Positions 1 to 11,065 of a DNA stretch of 64,000 nt are shown here, in pieces (within the stretch, counting starts at the first letter, position 1; the number at the start of each line of letters is the position of its first letter). This stretch comes from Mactra quadrangularis (taxonomy: Eukaryota; Mollusca; Bivalvia; Venerida; Mactridae), in the NCBI GenBank assembly GCA_025267735.1, contig CM046299.1, positions 16,514,232-16,578,231 on the forward strand, read 5' to 3'. The notes under the pieces are model-generated. The model had not been told where the DNA came from. It saw nothing but the letters and a program-made list of their open reading frames with translations, and ran no database searches. Both the position numbers and the translations under genes were made by a program.

Positions 1-199
1 TATAATTACTAATACTCACAGTTATATTCTAATGGAAAAAACAAGATTTGTTCAATTAACCTACCGGTATACTAATTATCAATAATTATTATCAGTTTGA
101 CGTTGATTAAAAATTAAGTTGGCAATGAAATAACAAAGAAAACAACACTATTGTATTGTATTGAAAACATCAATATCTTAATTATCTAATAATATAAAT

Positions 200-535
200 A
201 TATATCATAATGGTCCGTTTTGTCCTGACAATGGTCTGTTTTGTCAAAAAATATGGTCCATTACAAGCCTGATTTTCCTACAAATGATGGTATCCATCCT
301 GCTAGTGTTGTCAAAATTAATAACACACGATTTATTTTCATTACTGCCTACTACTGAATTGATTGTCTCTTTTCTTATGTTTACCCAAACACTTTTTTTA
401 AGCTCTATATAAATCATAATGGTCCGTTTTGTCCCGACAATGGTCCGTTCAGTCCAAAATATATGGTCCGTTTTGTCCCGAATATGGTCCGTTTTTTCAT
501 GGTCCGTTTTGTCTCATGGTCCGTTTTGTCCCTTA
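200..535. repeat. ATGGTCCGTTTTGTC-type short repeats
   Basis: Two related segments (about 200-262 and 408-535) repeat the motif ATGGTCCGTTTTGTC with small changes, about eight times in all. About 140 bp of unrelated AT-rich sequence separates them. The segments share flanking bases (ATATAAATCATA-like), so the larger block was duplicated as well as the motif. A 64-codon open frame at 419-613 is a by-product of the repeat. No gene is seen in the first 800 bases. Confidence 0.7.
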
Positions 536-590
536 TCCGTTATCAGTATTCTCGATCTAACTAGTACCGAGAATCCTGATTGCCTTACGA

Positions 591-690
591 TTAGGGATGG
601 ATACCGTCAGTGACCAAACGATACCGGTACCAATGAAACGATACGGTATTTTTAATGATACCGATACCAATATGCAGCCGTAGTACAAAT
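591..690 (+). mobile_element. hAT-like terminal fragment (possible)
   Basis: The sequence TTAGGGATGGATACCG is followed by several ACGATACCGGTACC-like short repeats. A TAGGGATGGATACC end followed by subterminal repeats is typical of many animal hAT elements. I found no matching inverted end (GGTATCCATCCCTA) downstream, so at best this is a solo or truncated end. Confidence 0.3.
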
Positions 691-813
691 TACAATTTTT
701 AAATACAAATAACAAAAAAATACATGCATATCGATAAGATTATGAGCGTATCAGATTTTGGCGGATCGAGGGGTACTGTTTCCTGGTTTATTGTGTAACA
801 AGTCAGTGAAAAC

Positions 814-2022
814 TAGGGCTCTACACCGGTATACGATATATATCGAATACCGGTATTGTAGGTTCGATAGATGTATCGGATCGAACGTTTTCGTATCGAA
901 CAAAATATCGATCAATGACGGTCATACAAATAAAATCCATGGTCTGCAAATCATATGATATTTTGCATCGCCAAGTCAACATTCTACTGCTTCCAATTCG
1001 GTATGTAATAATATGTTGCCGAACAATATCATAATTTGACATTCCTTTTTAAAAGCAAATGTCTTACACCGGATACGTCATGTTATGTCCTGTTTCTATC
1101 AAAGGGAAGTAACTGTTGCGGTTTGAATATCCATTATATGTACTTTCGTTTGCAATTAGACTGGGGACCATTAACGATCAGTATTTAAAATACAGATCAA
1201 TTTTTTAAGAGCCAGAAGTCTTTTGGATTTCTTCGGGTAGATCCGCAATGTAAAGAGAACTTGAATGACTAGAAACGATATTCTCGTTAATAGCTGAAGT
1301 TCCGACGGAGTATAGTCCTTTTGCCGATCTTTGTTTAGTGTCAAGTAAATATGAATTACAGGAGATAAATCTAACTAAAACCAAACATCAACAAAATTAT
1401 TTAATTCCATGCAAATCCTGCACACGATCGATTTTCGAACGTACTCAGTCAATGTTGATGTTAATACACAGACTTTTCGTGTCACAAAAACCCGTCTGCA
1501 ACATTACATTTGTCCAAGAATATGCTGCCCCCCAGAAATAAAATTTTGGGGTTATTGTACAAAAATGAACGGATCAGAGTGTACTATATGCTGCAAAAAT
1601 GTTGTATGCTAAGGGGGCAATACAACAAACTTGGCCGAGCATGTCTGCCTGTTAGCAGACAGATTACGTCTAGACAAAGATCTACTCACACAGACTCACA
1701 CATTCTCATACCCAGAGGCTATCAAGATTCTGTAGTAAGACCGAGAAGATAATCTCTGGGTACGAGAATGAGACTCACTTGATGCAATGATAGCCTATTT
1801 CTTAAAAATGCCAATGTCAAAGACTTTAACATTTAAAATATTAATAAGACAGTGCATTTAGTGGTATGGTATTACAACAATTAAAATAAATGATTAAATA
1901 ACACAGTTTGGCAGTATAAAAATGTATATTCATTATTAAAATATCATATGATATATCGAATATCGATCATTTTGTATCGATACGAATATCGTATCGATCA
2001 TTTTGACCGATATAGAGCCCTA
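814..2022. mobile_element. Non-autonomous hAT-type DNA transposon, 1209 bp
   Basis: The left end reads TAGGGCTCTACACCGGT and the right end, reverse-complemented, TAGGGCTCTATATCGGT: 17 bp with two differences. The 8-bp sequence GTGAAAAC lies immediately outside each end (806-813 and 2023-2030), which is the hAT-size target duplication. Subterminal ATCGATACGAATATCG-like repeats lie near both ends. No transposase frame is present; short frames inside are not conserved coding sequence. A ~71-bp palindromic element (1700-1770) is nested inside. The structure is seen directly; the superfamily is inferred from duplication length and the TAGGG tip. Confidence 0.88.
1700..1770. mobile_element. ~71-bp palindromic mini-element nested in the hAT element
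   Basis: The ends CATTCTCATACCCAGAG and CTCTGGGTACGAGAATG are inverted repeats with one mismatch. The 8-bp sequence AGACTCAC flanks the element on both sides (1692-1699 and 1771-1778). The interior includes GCTATCAAGATTC. A relative sits at 53370-53443 with the same ends and interior. No coding capacity. The 8-bp duplications suggest hAT-type mobilisation. Confidence 0.75.
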
Positions 2023-2030
2023 GTGAAAAC

Positions 2031-2493
2031 ACACGTTCACCGGGTACATGTATTCAAGACAGAGAAATAGTTCAATGCAAGCTATATAATGTATACTGTT
2101 ATCGTGCTATTCTGTTAGCTAAATGTTTAGTAGAAAACATACTGATGAATATATAACATAGAGTTAGAACAAACAATTCGTGACATTCGTACCGAATATT
2201 TTCATACCAAAACAATGTCAATAAAATATTGTGCCGCAATTAAATAAGTATTTTTAGTAGTCCAGTAGACAATATTGAGACAATTTTACAGAACAACAAA
2301 CATTGTTGTGCATGTTAATGTAAGCATGCATGTGACGCATGTGTAACAATTTTGAGAGACCTTGCAGACTTTAACATTGTCGGCAACCAGGGCTCGTTCC
2401 GCAAGGCGAGCGCTTTGGATCGCTACCTAGCTAATTCCAATGGAACGATCTGCTACGATCGGGCGAATTAAACCGCTAGCTAGCGATACCATA
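2031..2493. other. AT-rich intergenic sequence, no gene seen
   Basis: Between the hAT element and the start of the segmental duplication I see no open frame, RNA gene or element ends. The last ~100 bp are more GC-rich and contain several GCTAGC/TCGCTA words, but show no recognised structure. Confidence 0.5.
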
Positions 2494-3984
2494 CAGCGTC
2501 AATGCTAAAAGAATGGTTACATAAATACCAGACAGTGGACTCGAGTGATTTTAGTCAATGATATCAGTCTTTCATGTTCATTACGGATCTTCTGGCGCGG
2601 ACTCGGCCGAGTTGTTACGACCTTTGACTCGTATTCATTGTTGTTGTAAGAATCCCATCCGAAACTTACATCGTTGTTTCCTTGAGAAAAAAATGTTATT
2701 CTACTAGCTCAGTACAGGGGCACAGGTAACGGACTCAAAACTGATTGATCTAAGTTGTAACAACATTTTTACGATCAATTTAAAAAATCCTACAACTCAG
2801 AACATCACGTGATCTACAGCAATAACTAAAAATATTAACCATTTGGAAAACCTCGACCATTCTTTGAATAAATAATCTCAGAAGGATTTGTTACGACTCC
2901 ACCAAGAATATTGGATTTTTGCTACATACGTGAGTTTTACGTCCAAGACGTACATGCCCTTTACCGTATTAATTTGGCTTGGTATATTTTAGCACAGTTT
3001 ATTGTATAATATATTGAATAAAAAATGTCGCTTACAACATTATTATTAAGTTAAATAAAAAGGTGTACTCAAATATAGTTGCCAAGGACTGCCAAGCTTA
3101 AAACAGTGGTACGTGGAAAAAAGACTCCAGATAATATGTCATGCCTTATCTGGAATTTGAATCGCAATCACTGGGTTGCCTGGATTGTTATAAATAAATA
3201 TAAATTATATATATACAAGTAGAGTACATGTTATCGAGAAAATTCGAATTTATACTCCGTTCAGAATAAAACATAATACACAATAACCGTCGTTCATGAA
3301 TTTGACTTTGTAGTCAGGTCAGCAAGATAAAACATGAAAATTGTTGGAATTAGTTGGTACAACAGCCATTTGGGGTATACTGAATCCATATGGGTGAAAA
3401 GTAACAGAAAAAAAACTCCCTAAACCCCTAAGTGCAACTGCGATTTTTGTCGTCGAGAAAATTAATTAAAGTGTGAATTTCTGAAATTACTCTTTAAAAA
3501 AGTAAATAATGAAACCTCAAAATTTACGCAGTGATTGGTTCTGATTTAGCATTTTGAATTTCGGTTTTTGTAAATGAGAAAATAATCTTATGACTGCTGA
3601 TAGAATGACCCCAACATATTTTGTCGTTGTCAGACAGATACATTTATGAAGTAAATAAAACTTGATAGTAGGGAATAATTAAGATATTATCATTACACGT
3701 ATTATATGAAGAAACCTAAGACGCATAGACGGACGTTCCGGAGTCGGGGTTTTTATTCTAACCGGAAATACACAAGATGGATGCCGGGAAAATAATTATT
3801 TAATATTTTGTACATATAATAAAATGAATAATTTCGTATTGTATACAAGCCTAAAATGAAATAAGTAATGTAACCATAGGTTTAAAATTTTCACATGTAA
3901 AATAGCCTTTATATTCATGACTTAGTATAGTGGACATTGTATGTTATGAAAGAAAGGTGCGAAAATAGGTCCAATAACTTAGCA

Positions 3985-5406
3985 AAACATTCGACGTTCG
4001 ATATTCGATATTCGATATCGAATATCGAACCAGTTCGACGTTCGACATTTGCATAATGTGCCAATATCGAACAGAATTTGAATATCGAACAAGCTCGACG
4101 TTGGACATTCATTAATAATAGTCCGAATGTAGTTCTGAGGTTGAATATCGAACCAGTTCGACGTTCGACATTCATTAATAATACTAATGCGAATGTAGTT
4201 CTGAGGTTGAATAGCGAACCAGCTCGACGTTCGACATTCATTAATAATAGTCCGAATGTAGTTTTGAGGTTGAATATCGAACCAGCTCGACGTTCGACAT
4301 TCATTGATAGTAGTCCGAATGTAGTTCTAAGGTTGAATATCGAACCAGTTCGACGTTCGACATTCATTAATGATAGTGATGCGAATGTAGTTCTGAGATT
4401 GAATATCGAACCAGTTCGACGTTCGACATTCATAAAAGATAGTCCGAATGTAGATCTGAGGTTGAATATCGAACCAGTTCGACGTTCGACATTCATTAAT
4501 AATAGTCCGAATGTAGTTCTGAGGTTGAATATCGAACCAGCTCGACGTTCGACATTCACAAATAAAAGTCTGAATGTAGTTCTGAAGTTGAATATCGAAC
4601 CAGCTCGACGTTCGACATTCATTAATAATAGTCCGAATGTAGTTCTGAGGTTGAATATCGAACCAGCTCGACGTTCGACATTCATTAATAATACTAATGC
4701 GAAGGTAGTTCTGAGCTTGAATATCGAACCAGTTCGACGTTCGACATTCATTAATAATAGTCTGAATGTAGTTTTGAGGTTGAATATCGATCCAGCTCGA
4801 CGTTCGACATTCATTAATGATAATGATGCGAATGTAGTTCTGAGATTGAATATCGAACCAGCTCGACGTTCGACATTCATGAAAGATAGTCCGAATGTAG
4901 TTCTGAGGTTGAATATCGAACCAGCTCGACGTTCGACATTCATTAATAATAGTCCGAATGTAGTTCTGAGGTTGAATATCGAACCAGCTCGACGTTGGAC
5001 ATTCATAAATAAAAGTATGAATGTAGTTCTGAAGTTGAATATCGAACCAGCTCGACGTTCGACAGTCCTTAATGATAATGATGCGAATGTAGTTCTGAGA
5101 TTGAATATCGAACCAGCTCGACGTTCGACATTCATAAAAGATAGTCCGAATGTAGTTCTGAGGTTGAATATCGAACCAGTTCGACGTTCGACATTCATTA
5201 ATAATAGTCCGAATGTAGTTCTAAGGTTGAATATCGAACCAGCTCGACGTTCGACATTCATTAATAATAGTCAGAAAGTAGTTCTGAAGTTCAATATCGA
5301 ACCAGCTTGATGTTCGACATTCATAATTTATAGTCTGAATATAGTTCTGGGGTTGAATATCGAACCAGTTCGACGTTCGACATTCATTAACAATAATGAT
5401 GCGAAG
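3985..5406 (+). repeat. 63/66-bp satellite array A1 (left arm)
   Basis: About 22 tandem units contain GAATGTAGTTCTGAGGTTGA, ATATCGAACCAGYTCGACG and TTCGACATTCATTAATAATA. Units are 63 bp, or 66 bp where the spacer reads AATGCGAATG instead of CCGAATG. Because both lengths are multiples of three and stop triplets are absent, long frames run through both strands (plus 4078-5310, minus 3915-5261). They encode 21/22-residue repeats such as NVVLRLNIEPARRSTFINN. I treat these frames as a property of the repeat rather than a gene, because sister frames are also open and no start or signal context stands out. Confidence 0.85.
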
Positions 5407-6500
5407 CCTATGCTGGACACTAGGCCGCGCTTGAATCAGCGGGGCACGGCTTGTTTCAGCGGGGAAACCTCGGCTGTGCCCTGGGCGGCGCTAGAATCAG
5501 CCGCAGGCGGCATGGATAAGTAGGGGAACCTCGGCTGGGCACTCTGTCGGGGCTTCAGCGAGCTCTGCGGGCTTCTACCGGGGTCAACGCGGCCTACCGA
5601 TGAAACCGCCTGTCTGGCTTGATTTCAGCAGAGGCAAGCAATGGACATCGAGGTTTACCTCGTCTGCAAGCCAGGCGCGCTTGAATCAGCGGCGGACGGC
5701 TTGATTCGGCGGGGAAACATCGGCTGCAGCCTTGGTCGCGCTTGAATCAGCGGAGCACGGCTTGTTTCAGCGGGGAAAGCCCGGCTGGGCCTTAGGACGC
5801 GCTTGAATCAGCGGCGGACGGCTTTTTTCAGCGGGGATACCTCGGCTGGATCCTTCGCCGCGCTTGAATCAGCGGAGCACGGCTTGTTTCAGCGGGGAAA
5901 GCCCAGCTTGGCCCTTGGCAGCACTTGAATCAGCGGCGGACGGCTTGGATCAGCGGGGAAACCTCGGCTGGGCCCTTGGCCGCGCTTGAATCAGCGCCAG
6001 GCGCGCTTGAATCCGCGGCGGACGGCTTTTTCCAGCGGGAAAACCTCGGATGGGCCCTTGGCCGTGCTTAAATCAACGGCAGGCGGCTTCGATCAGCGGG
6101 GAAGCCTCGGCTGGGCACTCTGCCGGGGCTTTATCGGGCTCCGCGGGCCTTTAACGAGGGTCTATGTGGCCTGCCACCGATATCGGTCTGGTGCGCTTGA
6201 TTTCAGCGGAGGCAAGGACGGAACACCAGGGTTTACCTCGGCTGCAAGCCAGGGACGCTTGAATCAGCATCAGACGGCTTCTTTCAGCGGGGAAAACTCG
6301 GCTGGGCCCTTGGCCGCGCTTGAACCAGCAGCAGGCGGCTTGGATCAGCGGGGGAACATCGGCTGGACTCGGCCGGGGCTTCATCGGGCTTTGCGGGTCT
6401 GTTACTGGGGTCTACGCGGATTGTCGCTGATATCGGCCTGGCTCGCTTGATTTAAGCGGGGTTAAGCACGGGACACCGAATATACCTCCTCTGTTGGTCG
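5407..6500 (+). repeat. GC-rich ~60-bp repeat array B1 (left arm)
   Basis: Tandem degenerate units contain CGCGCTTGAATCAGCGG, ACGGCTTGTTTCAGCGGGGA and AACCTCGGCTGGGCCCTTGG. GC content is far above the surroundings. Occasional variants read TTCAGCGGAGGCAAG and GGGTCTACGCGG. The open frames at 5986-6450 and on the complement follow from the GC-rich repeat. The block recurs inverted at 7766-8252. Confidence 0.8.
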
Positions 6501-7254
6501 CAACCCGTTTCAGCGACTAAAAAAGTGCAGTTAATTATTCATTGTTCTTTTATTTACATTATTGATGCACGATTGATTATCGCTCTCGTGCAGCACAGCG
6601 ACGCTTCATATAAATAGGCTTTTTTCGGAACTCCAAATTATGGGTTTCGTGCACAGGCGGTACAAAATCAGAATAAATCCTTTTGTTCTCTGTACAAACT
6701 TTCATTGTAACGATAAAAGTTAGTTCGCCCGCCCGGCTAGCTCAGTCGGTAGCGAACAAGTCTTCTGATCGAGATGCCGTGAGTTCGATTCATGGGCGGG
6801 CCATACTTTCGTGAAGCTTGGTCATGAAATAATGTCTATTGTCATTCTCCTTCCTACCACTGATTCTAAATCATGTACGGCAGTTGTCAGTAACTGACGG
6901 AAGTAGCGCCTAGTAACTGGTTAACAGCTAAATTCAGAGATTTACGTTTTCTAGGAACGGTGAGTAGGTTGACTGACTGCCATGATATGACCTATACAAT
7001 GTGTTGCTGCGGCGTTAAATCCAACAAAACAAACACGCAACTAACACAAAAGTTTGTTTGTACCACAGGTAAAACCCAAAAAATTTGAATTCCGGATATA
7101 GTCTATTCATGTGATTGACTATATAATTTGTTAGCTAGATGTCTTAATATTGTGTCAACAAAAATATTAAAAACAAATATTGCATGAATAAAAGTACTTC
7201 GATCCGAAGAAATTAAGTCAACAACCAATGTGCTAAATATTGAAAAATATACAT
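6501..7254. other. Single-copy core of the Foldback-like element
   Basis: This segment lies between the inverted arms. It has no long open frame. It contains a SINE (6727-7040) and AT-rich sequence on either side. No transposase or recognisable protein is encoded, so the element is non-autonomous as seen here. Confidence 0.6.
6727..7040 (+). mobile_element. tRNA-headed SINE (family 1), copy 1
   Basis: The tRNA-like head begins GCCCGCCCGGCTAGCTCAGT and carries an A box (TAGCTCAGTCGG) and a B-box-like GAGTTCGATTC. The body contains GGTGAGTAGGTTGACTGAC and the tail GCGGCGTTAAATCCAAC followed by AACAAACAAAC-like sequence. Two other copies lie on the minus strand at 30155-30459 and 51071-52363. 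This architecture is common in molluscan genomes. The head is not a functional tRNA: an intact cloverleaf is not supported. Confidence 0.8.
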
Positions 7255-7765
7255 ACGTCTAATATTATTAACGAATGTCAAACGTCGAGCTGGTTCGATA
7301 TACAACCACAGAACTAGATTCGGACTATTATTAACGAATGTCGAACGTCGAACTGGTTCGATATTCAACCTCAGAGCTACATTCGGACTATTATTAATGA
7401 GTGTCGAACACGGGTTCGATATTCAAGCTCAGAACTACATTCGCATCATAATTATTATGAAAGTCGAATGTCGAGCTGGTTTGATATTCAACCTCAGAAC
7501 TACATTCGGACTATTATTAATGAATGTCGAACGTCGAGCTGGTTCGATATTCAACTTCAGAACTACATTCAGACTTTTATTAATGAATGTCGAACGTCGA
7601 GCTGGTTCGATATTCAACGTCAGAACTACATTCGGACTATTATTAATGAATGTCGAACGTCAAACTGGTTCCATATTCAACCTCAGAACTACATTCGGAC
7701 AATAATTAATGAATGTCGAACGTCGAGTTGGTTCGATATTCAACTTCAGAACTACATTCGCATCA
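7255..7765 (-). repeat. 63/66-bp satellite array A2 (inverted, extra copy)
   Basis: About eight units of the same satellite as 3985-5406, in reverse orientation (TGAATGTCGAACGTCGAGCT, GGTTCGATATTCAACCTCAG). This array has no counterpart in the left arm between the GC block and the core, so the two arms are not exactly symmetrical. Confidence 0.82.
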
Positions 7766-8252
7766 ACGTCGAGCATAGCCCAGCCGAGGTTCCCCGCTGA
7801 TCCAAGCCGCCTGCCGCTGATTCCAGCGCCGCCCAGGGCCCAACCGAGGTTCCCCCGCTGAAACAAGCCGTGCTCCGCTGATTCAAGTGCGACCAAGAGC
7901 CCAGCCGATGTTTCCCCGAAGAATCAAGCCGTCCACCGCTGATAGAAGCACGCCTGGCTTGCAGCCGAGGAAAACCCCGGTGTCGCTTGCTTGCCTCCGC
8001 TAAAATCAAGCCAACCAGGCAGGTATTAGCGGCAGGCCGCTTAGACCCCAGTAGAAGGCCCACAGAGCCCGCTGCAGCCCCATCCGAGTGCCCAGCCGAG
8101 GTTCCTCCGCTGATCAAAGCCGCATGCCGCTGATTCCAGCGCCGCCCAGGGCCAAGCCGAGGTTTTCCCCGCAGAAACAGGCCGTGCTCCACTGATTCAA
8201 GCGCGGCCAAGGGCCAACCCCGGTAACCCCGGTAACCCCGCTGTAACAAGTC
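7766..8252 (-). repeat. GC-rich array B2 (inverted copy of B1)
   Basis: Units such as CCCAGCCGAGGTTCCCCGCTG and TTCAAGCGCGGCCAAGGGCC are the reverse complement of the 5407-6500 block. It is shorter (~0.49 versus ~1.09 kb). A minus-strand frame from the adjoining satellite reads through it without a stop (9173 down to 7752, 473 codons), which I attribute to low stop density. Confidence 0.78.
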
Positions 8253-9489
8253 GTCCGAACGTCGAACTGGTTCGATATTCAACCTCAAAACTACATTCGG
8301 ACTATTATTAATGAATGTCGAACGTCGAGCTGGTTCGATATTCAACCTCAGAACTACATTCAGACTATTATTAATGAATGTCGAACGTCGAACTGGTTCG
8401 ATATTCAATTTTAGAACTACATTCGCATCATGATTGCTAATGAATGTCGAACTTAGAGCTGGTTCGATATTCAACCTCAGAACTACATTCGGACTATTAT
8501 TAATGAATGTCGAGCGTCGAGCTGGTTCGATATTCAACTTCAGAACTACATTCGGACTTTTATTAATGAATGTCGAACGTCGAGCTGGTTCGATATTCAA
8601 CCTCAGAACTACATTTTGACTATTATTAATGAATGTCGAACGTCGAGCTGGTTCGATATTCAATCTCAGAACTACATTTGCATCATTATCATTAATGAAT
8701 GTCGAACGTCGAACTGGTTCGATATTCAACCTTAGAACTACATTCGGACTATTATTAATGAATGTCGAACGTCGAGCTGGTTCGATATTCAACCTCAAAA
8801 CTACATTCAAACTATCATTAATGAATGTCGAACGTCGAGCTGGTTCGATATTCAACCTCAGAACTACATTCGCATTAGTAATATTAATGAATGTCGAACG
8901 TCGAGCTGGTTCGATATTCAACCTCAGAACTACATTCGGACTATTATTAATGAATGTCGAACGTCGAGCTGGTTCGATATTCAACCTCAGAACTACATTC
9001 AGATTTTTATTTATGAATGTCGAACGTCGAGCTGGTTCGATATTTAACCTCAGAACTACATTCGGACTATTATTAATGAATGTCGAACGTCGAACTGGTT
9101 CGATATTCAACCTCAGAACTACATTCGGACTAATATTAATGAATGTCGAACGTCGAACTAGTTTGATATTCAACCTCAGAAGTATTATTAATGAATGTCG
9201 AACGTCGAGCTGGTTCGATATTCAACCTCAGAACTACATATAGACTTTTATTTATGAATGTCGAACGTCGAGCTGGTTCGATATTCAACCTTAGAACTAC
9301 ATTCGGACTATTATTAATGAATGTCGAACGTCGAACTGGTTCGATATTCAACCTCAGAACTACATTCGGACTATCTTTTATGAATGTCGAACGTCGAGCT
9401 GGTTCGATATTCAATCTCAGAACTACATTCGCATCATTATCATTAATGAATGTCGAACGTCAAGCTGGTTCGATATTCAACCTTAGAAC
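8253..9489 (-). repeat. 63/66-bp satellite array A3, proximal part
   Basis: About 19 units of the satellite in reverse orientation form the right arm of the 7-kb element. The array is interrupted at a TA dinucleotide (9490-9491) by a mariner-like element and resumes at 10722. Units are 63 or 66 bp, as in the left arm. Confidence 0.84.
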
Positions 9490-9491
9490 TA

Positions 9492-10719
9492 CAGTCCAAC
9501 TTGTGCTAACGGCCACCTCCGAATAGCGGGCACCTGCCGACAGCGGCCATTTCGATTTCCCCCCGACCGAAAATGCTCTTAAAAAGGCCGTGAATAACGG
9601 CCACCTGTCGTCTGCGACCAGCGGCCAGTCAAAACCATCCCCGCGGCCAGTTTATAACTGTGAACAACGGCCAGACGATTGTTTGAAGACAGTATTTCGT
9701 ATCAAGGCGATTTCGAAATCAGGCCGCCATTTTTGTTAAAGTTAAGCTAAAAACCCGTAATCCGATTTTTTTCCGGATTTTCGTAAACAAACCATCGATT
9801 TTATTAGTTATTATCAAGCTGTAGACAATTTTCTCGTCACCTTATTATAAAAATATGTTAATGTATCCTTTTATTGTTAAATTTATTTGTAAATCGGGAG
9901 TAAATTACGTCATGTGATGACACTTTGTTAATTAGTTTTGAATGTTTGGAGACTCCACTAGGTTTGTTTTTCACACGTCCGGCAGTTAGATAAATGTTTG
10001 TGACACGCTGTTAATTCCTAAATTCGTTCAACTGTGACCGCTGTATACAGGTAATTTGACAACTGGGAAAAGATAGAAATACTATACAAAAGGTCAGAGT
10101 AGTGAGAATTTGTTGAGTGCATTTGTTAATGTTGAGGGCATAGCATGAAATGTAGCTGCAAACAAAAAATCACTGATTTCTTTGTTTTAGTCATTCTTTG
10201 TTCAAAGTTTTGTTTTATTCATTTATTGTCACAACTTCAATAATGATAATGTGAATAATGAATTAAGGTTGAAAATAAAAACAATTTTAATTATTAATTC
10301 ATGCTAAATTCGTTCAACTGTGACCGCTGTATACAGGTAATTTGGCAACTGGGATAAGATAGAAATACTATACAAAAGGTCAGAGTAGTGAGAATTTGTA
10401 GAGTGCAATTGTTAATGTTGAGGGCATAGCATGAAATATAGCTGCAAAAAAATGACTGATATCTTTGTTTTTGTCATTCTTTGTTCAAAATTTTGTTTTA
10501 TTCATTTATTGTCACAACTCCAATAATGATAATGTGAATAATGAATTAAGGTTGAAAATAAAAACAAATTTAATGATTAATTCATGTTAATTATGAACTC
10601 TGTCTCTCAAGTCTAACGAAACATGGCCCGTTTGTTCCTCCCTCCGAACAAAGGCCACCTGTGAAAAAAGGCCACTTTTCTCTTTTCCATTGGCCGGCCG
10701 TTGTTCACAGGTTGGACTG
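9492..10719. mobile_element. Mariner/Tc1-type non-autonomous element, 1228 bp, nested
   Basis: The ends are CAGTCCAACTTGTGCTAACG and, reverse-complemented, CAGTCCAACCTGTGAACAAC. TA is present on both sides (9490-9491 and 10720-10721). Removing the element and one TA restores the satellite unit (CTACATTCGG), so the target is certain. Subterminal GGCCACCT and CGGCCA repeats lie near both ends. The interior holds a 286-bp direct duplication (10018-10303 and 10304-10590). There is no transposase frame. TA targets and a CAGT tip are typical of the Tc1/mariner/pogo group. Confidence 0.87.
10018..10590. repeat. 286-bp internal tandem duplication
   Basis: Two adjacent copies start at CTAAATTCGTTCAACTGTG (10018 and 10304) and share ACCGCTGTATACAGGTAATT and further sequence to about 10590, with few differences. 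It lies entirely inside the mariner-type element. Confidence 0.85.
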
Positions 10720-10990
10720 TACATTCGGACTATCATTAATGAATGTCGAACGTCGAGCTGGTTCGATATTCAACCTCAGAACTACATTCGGACTATTATT
10801 AATGAATGTCGAACGTCGAAATGGTTCGATATTCAACCTCAGAACTACATTCGGACTATTATTAATGAATGTCGAACGTCGAGCTGGTTCGATATTCAAC
10901 TTCTGTTCGATATTGGCACATTATGCAAATGTCGAACGTCGAACTGGTTCGATATTCGATATGGAATATCGAATATCGAACGACGAATGT
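10720..10990 (-). repeat. 63-bp satellite array A3, distal part, and inverted-end junction
   Basis: About four satellite units in reverse orientation continue to the terminal structure. The sequence TGCAAATGTCGAACGTCGAA, then ATTCGATATGGAATATCGAA, mirrors positions ~4000-4060 at the left end. The last satellite-like segment merges into the terminal inverted repeat, suggesting the satellite grew from the end sequence. Confidence 0.8.
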
Positions 10991-11065
10991 TTTGCTAAGT
11001 TATTGGAGCTGCGAAAATTGGCTATAGTAAATTTATATATGAAATAAAATGTTACTCAAAACAGC

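Larger units (their letters stand above)
3966..11009. mobile_element. 7.04-kb Foldback-like element made of inverted satellite arrays
   Basis: The outer ends are inverted copies of each other: TCCAATAACTTAGCAAAACA at the left, and its complement ending at 11007, continuing through ATTCGWCGTTCGATATTCG. The tips differ by a few bases (TAGG versus GC). TGCGAAAA occurs immediately outside both ends (3958-3965 and 11010-11017) and only once at the matching empty site in unit 2 (20465-20472), which establishes insertion. Inside lie a satellite array (forward), a GC-rich array (forward), a ~780-bp core with a SINE, then satellite, GC-rich and satellite arrays in reverse orientation. No transposase was found. 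Long inverted arms built of tandem repeats are the hallmark of Foldback/Galileo-type elements. Assignment to a superfamily remains open. Confidence 0.82.

Noticed and set aside
3915..5310. 410- and 448-codon frames over the left satellite array as protein genes
   Set aside because: The same tandem unit is open on both strands and in extra frames of neighbouring arrays. No unique start, domain or non-repeat flank supports coding.
6727..6800. Functional tRNA gene
   Set aside because: The A- and B-box-like sequence is followed by a SINE body found at three loci. It is a SINE head without a convincing cloverleaf.
7752..9173. 473-codon minus-strand frame crossing satellite and GC-rich repeat
   Set aside because: It joins two unrelated repeat types and depends on low stop density in both; no domain is recognisable.
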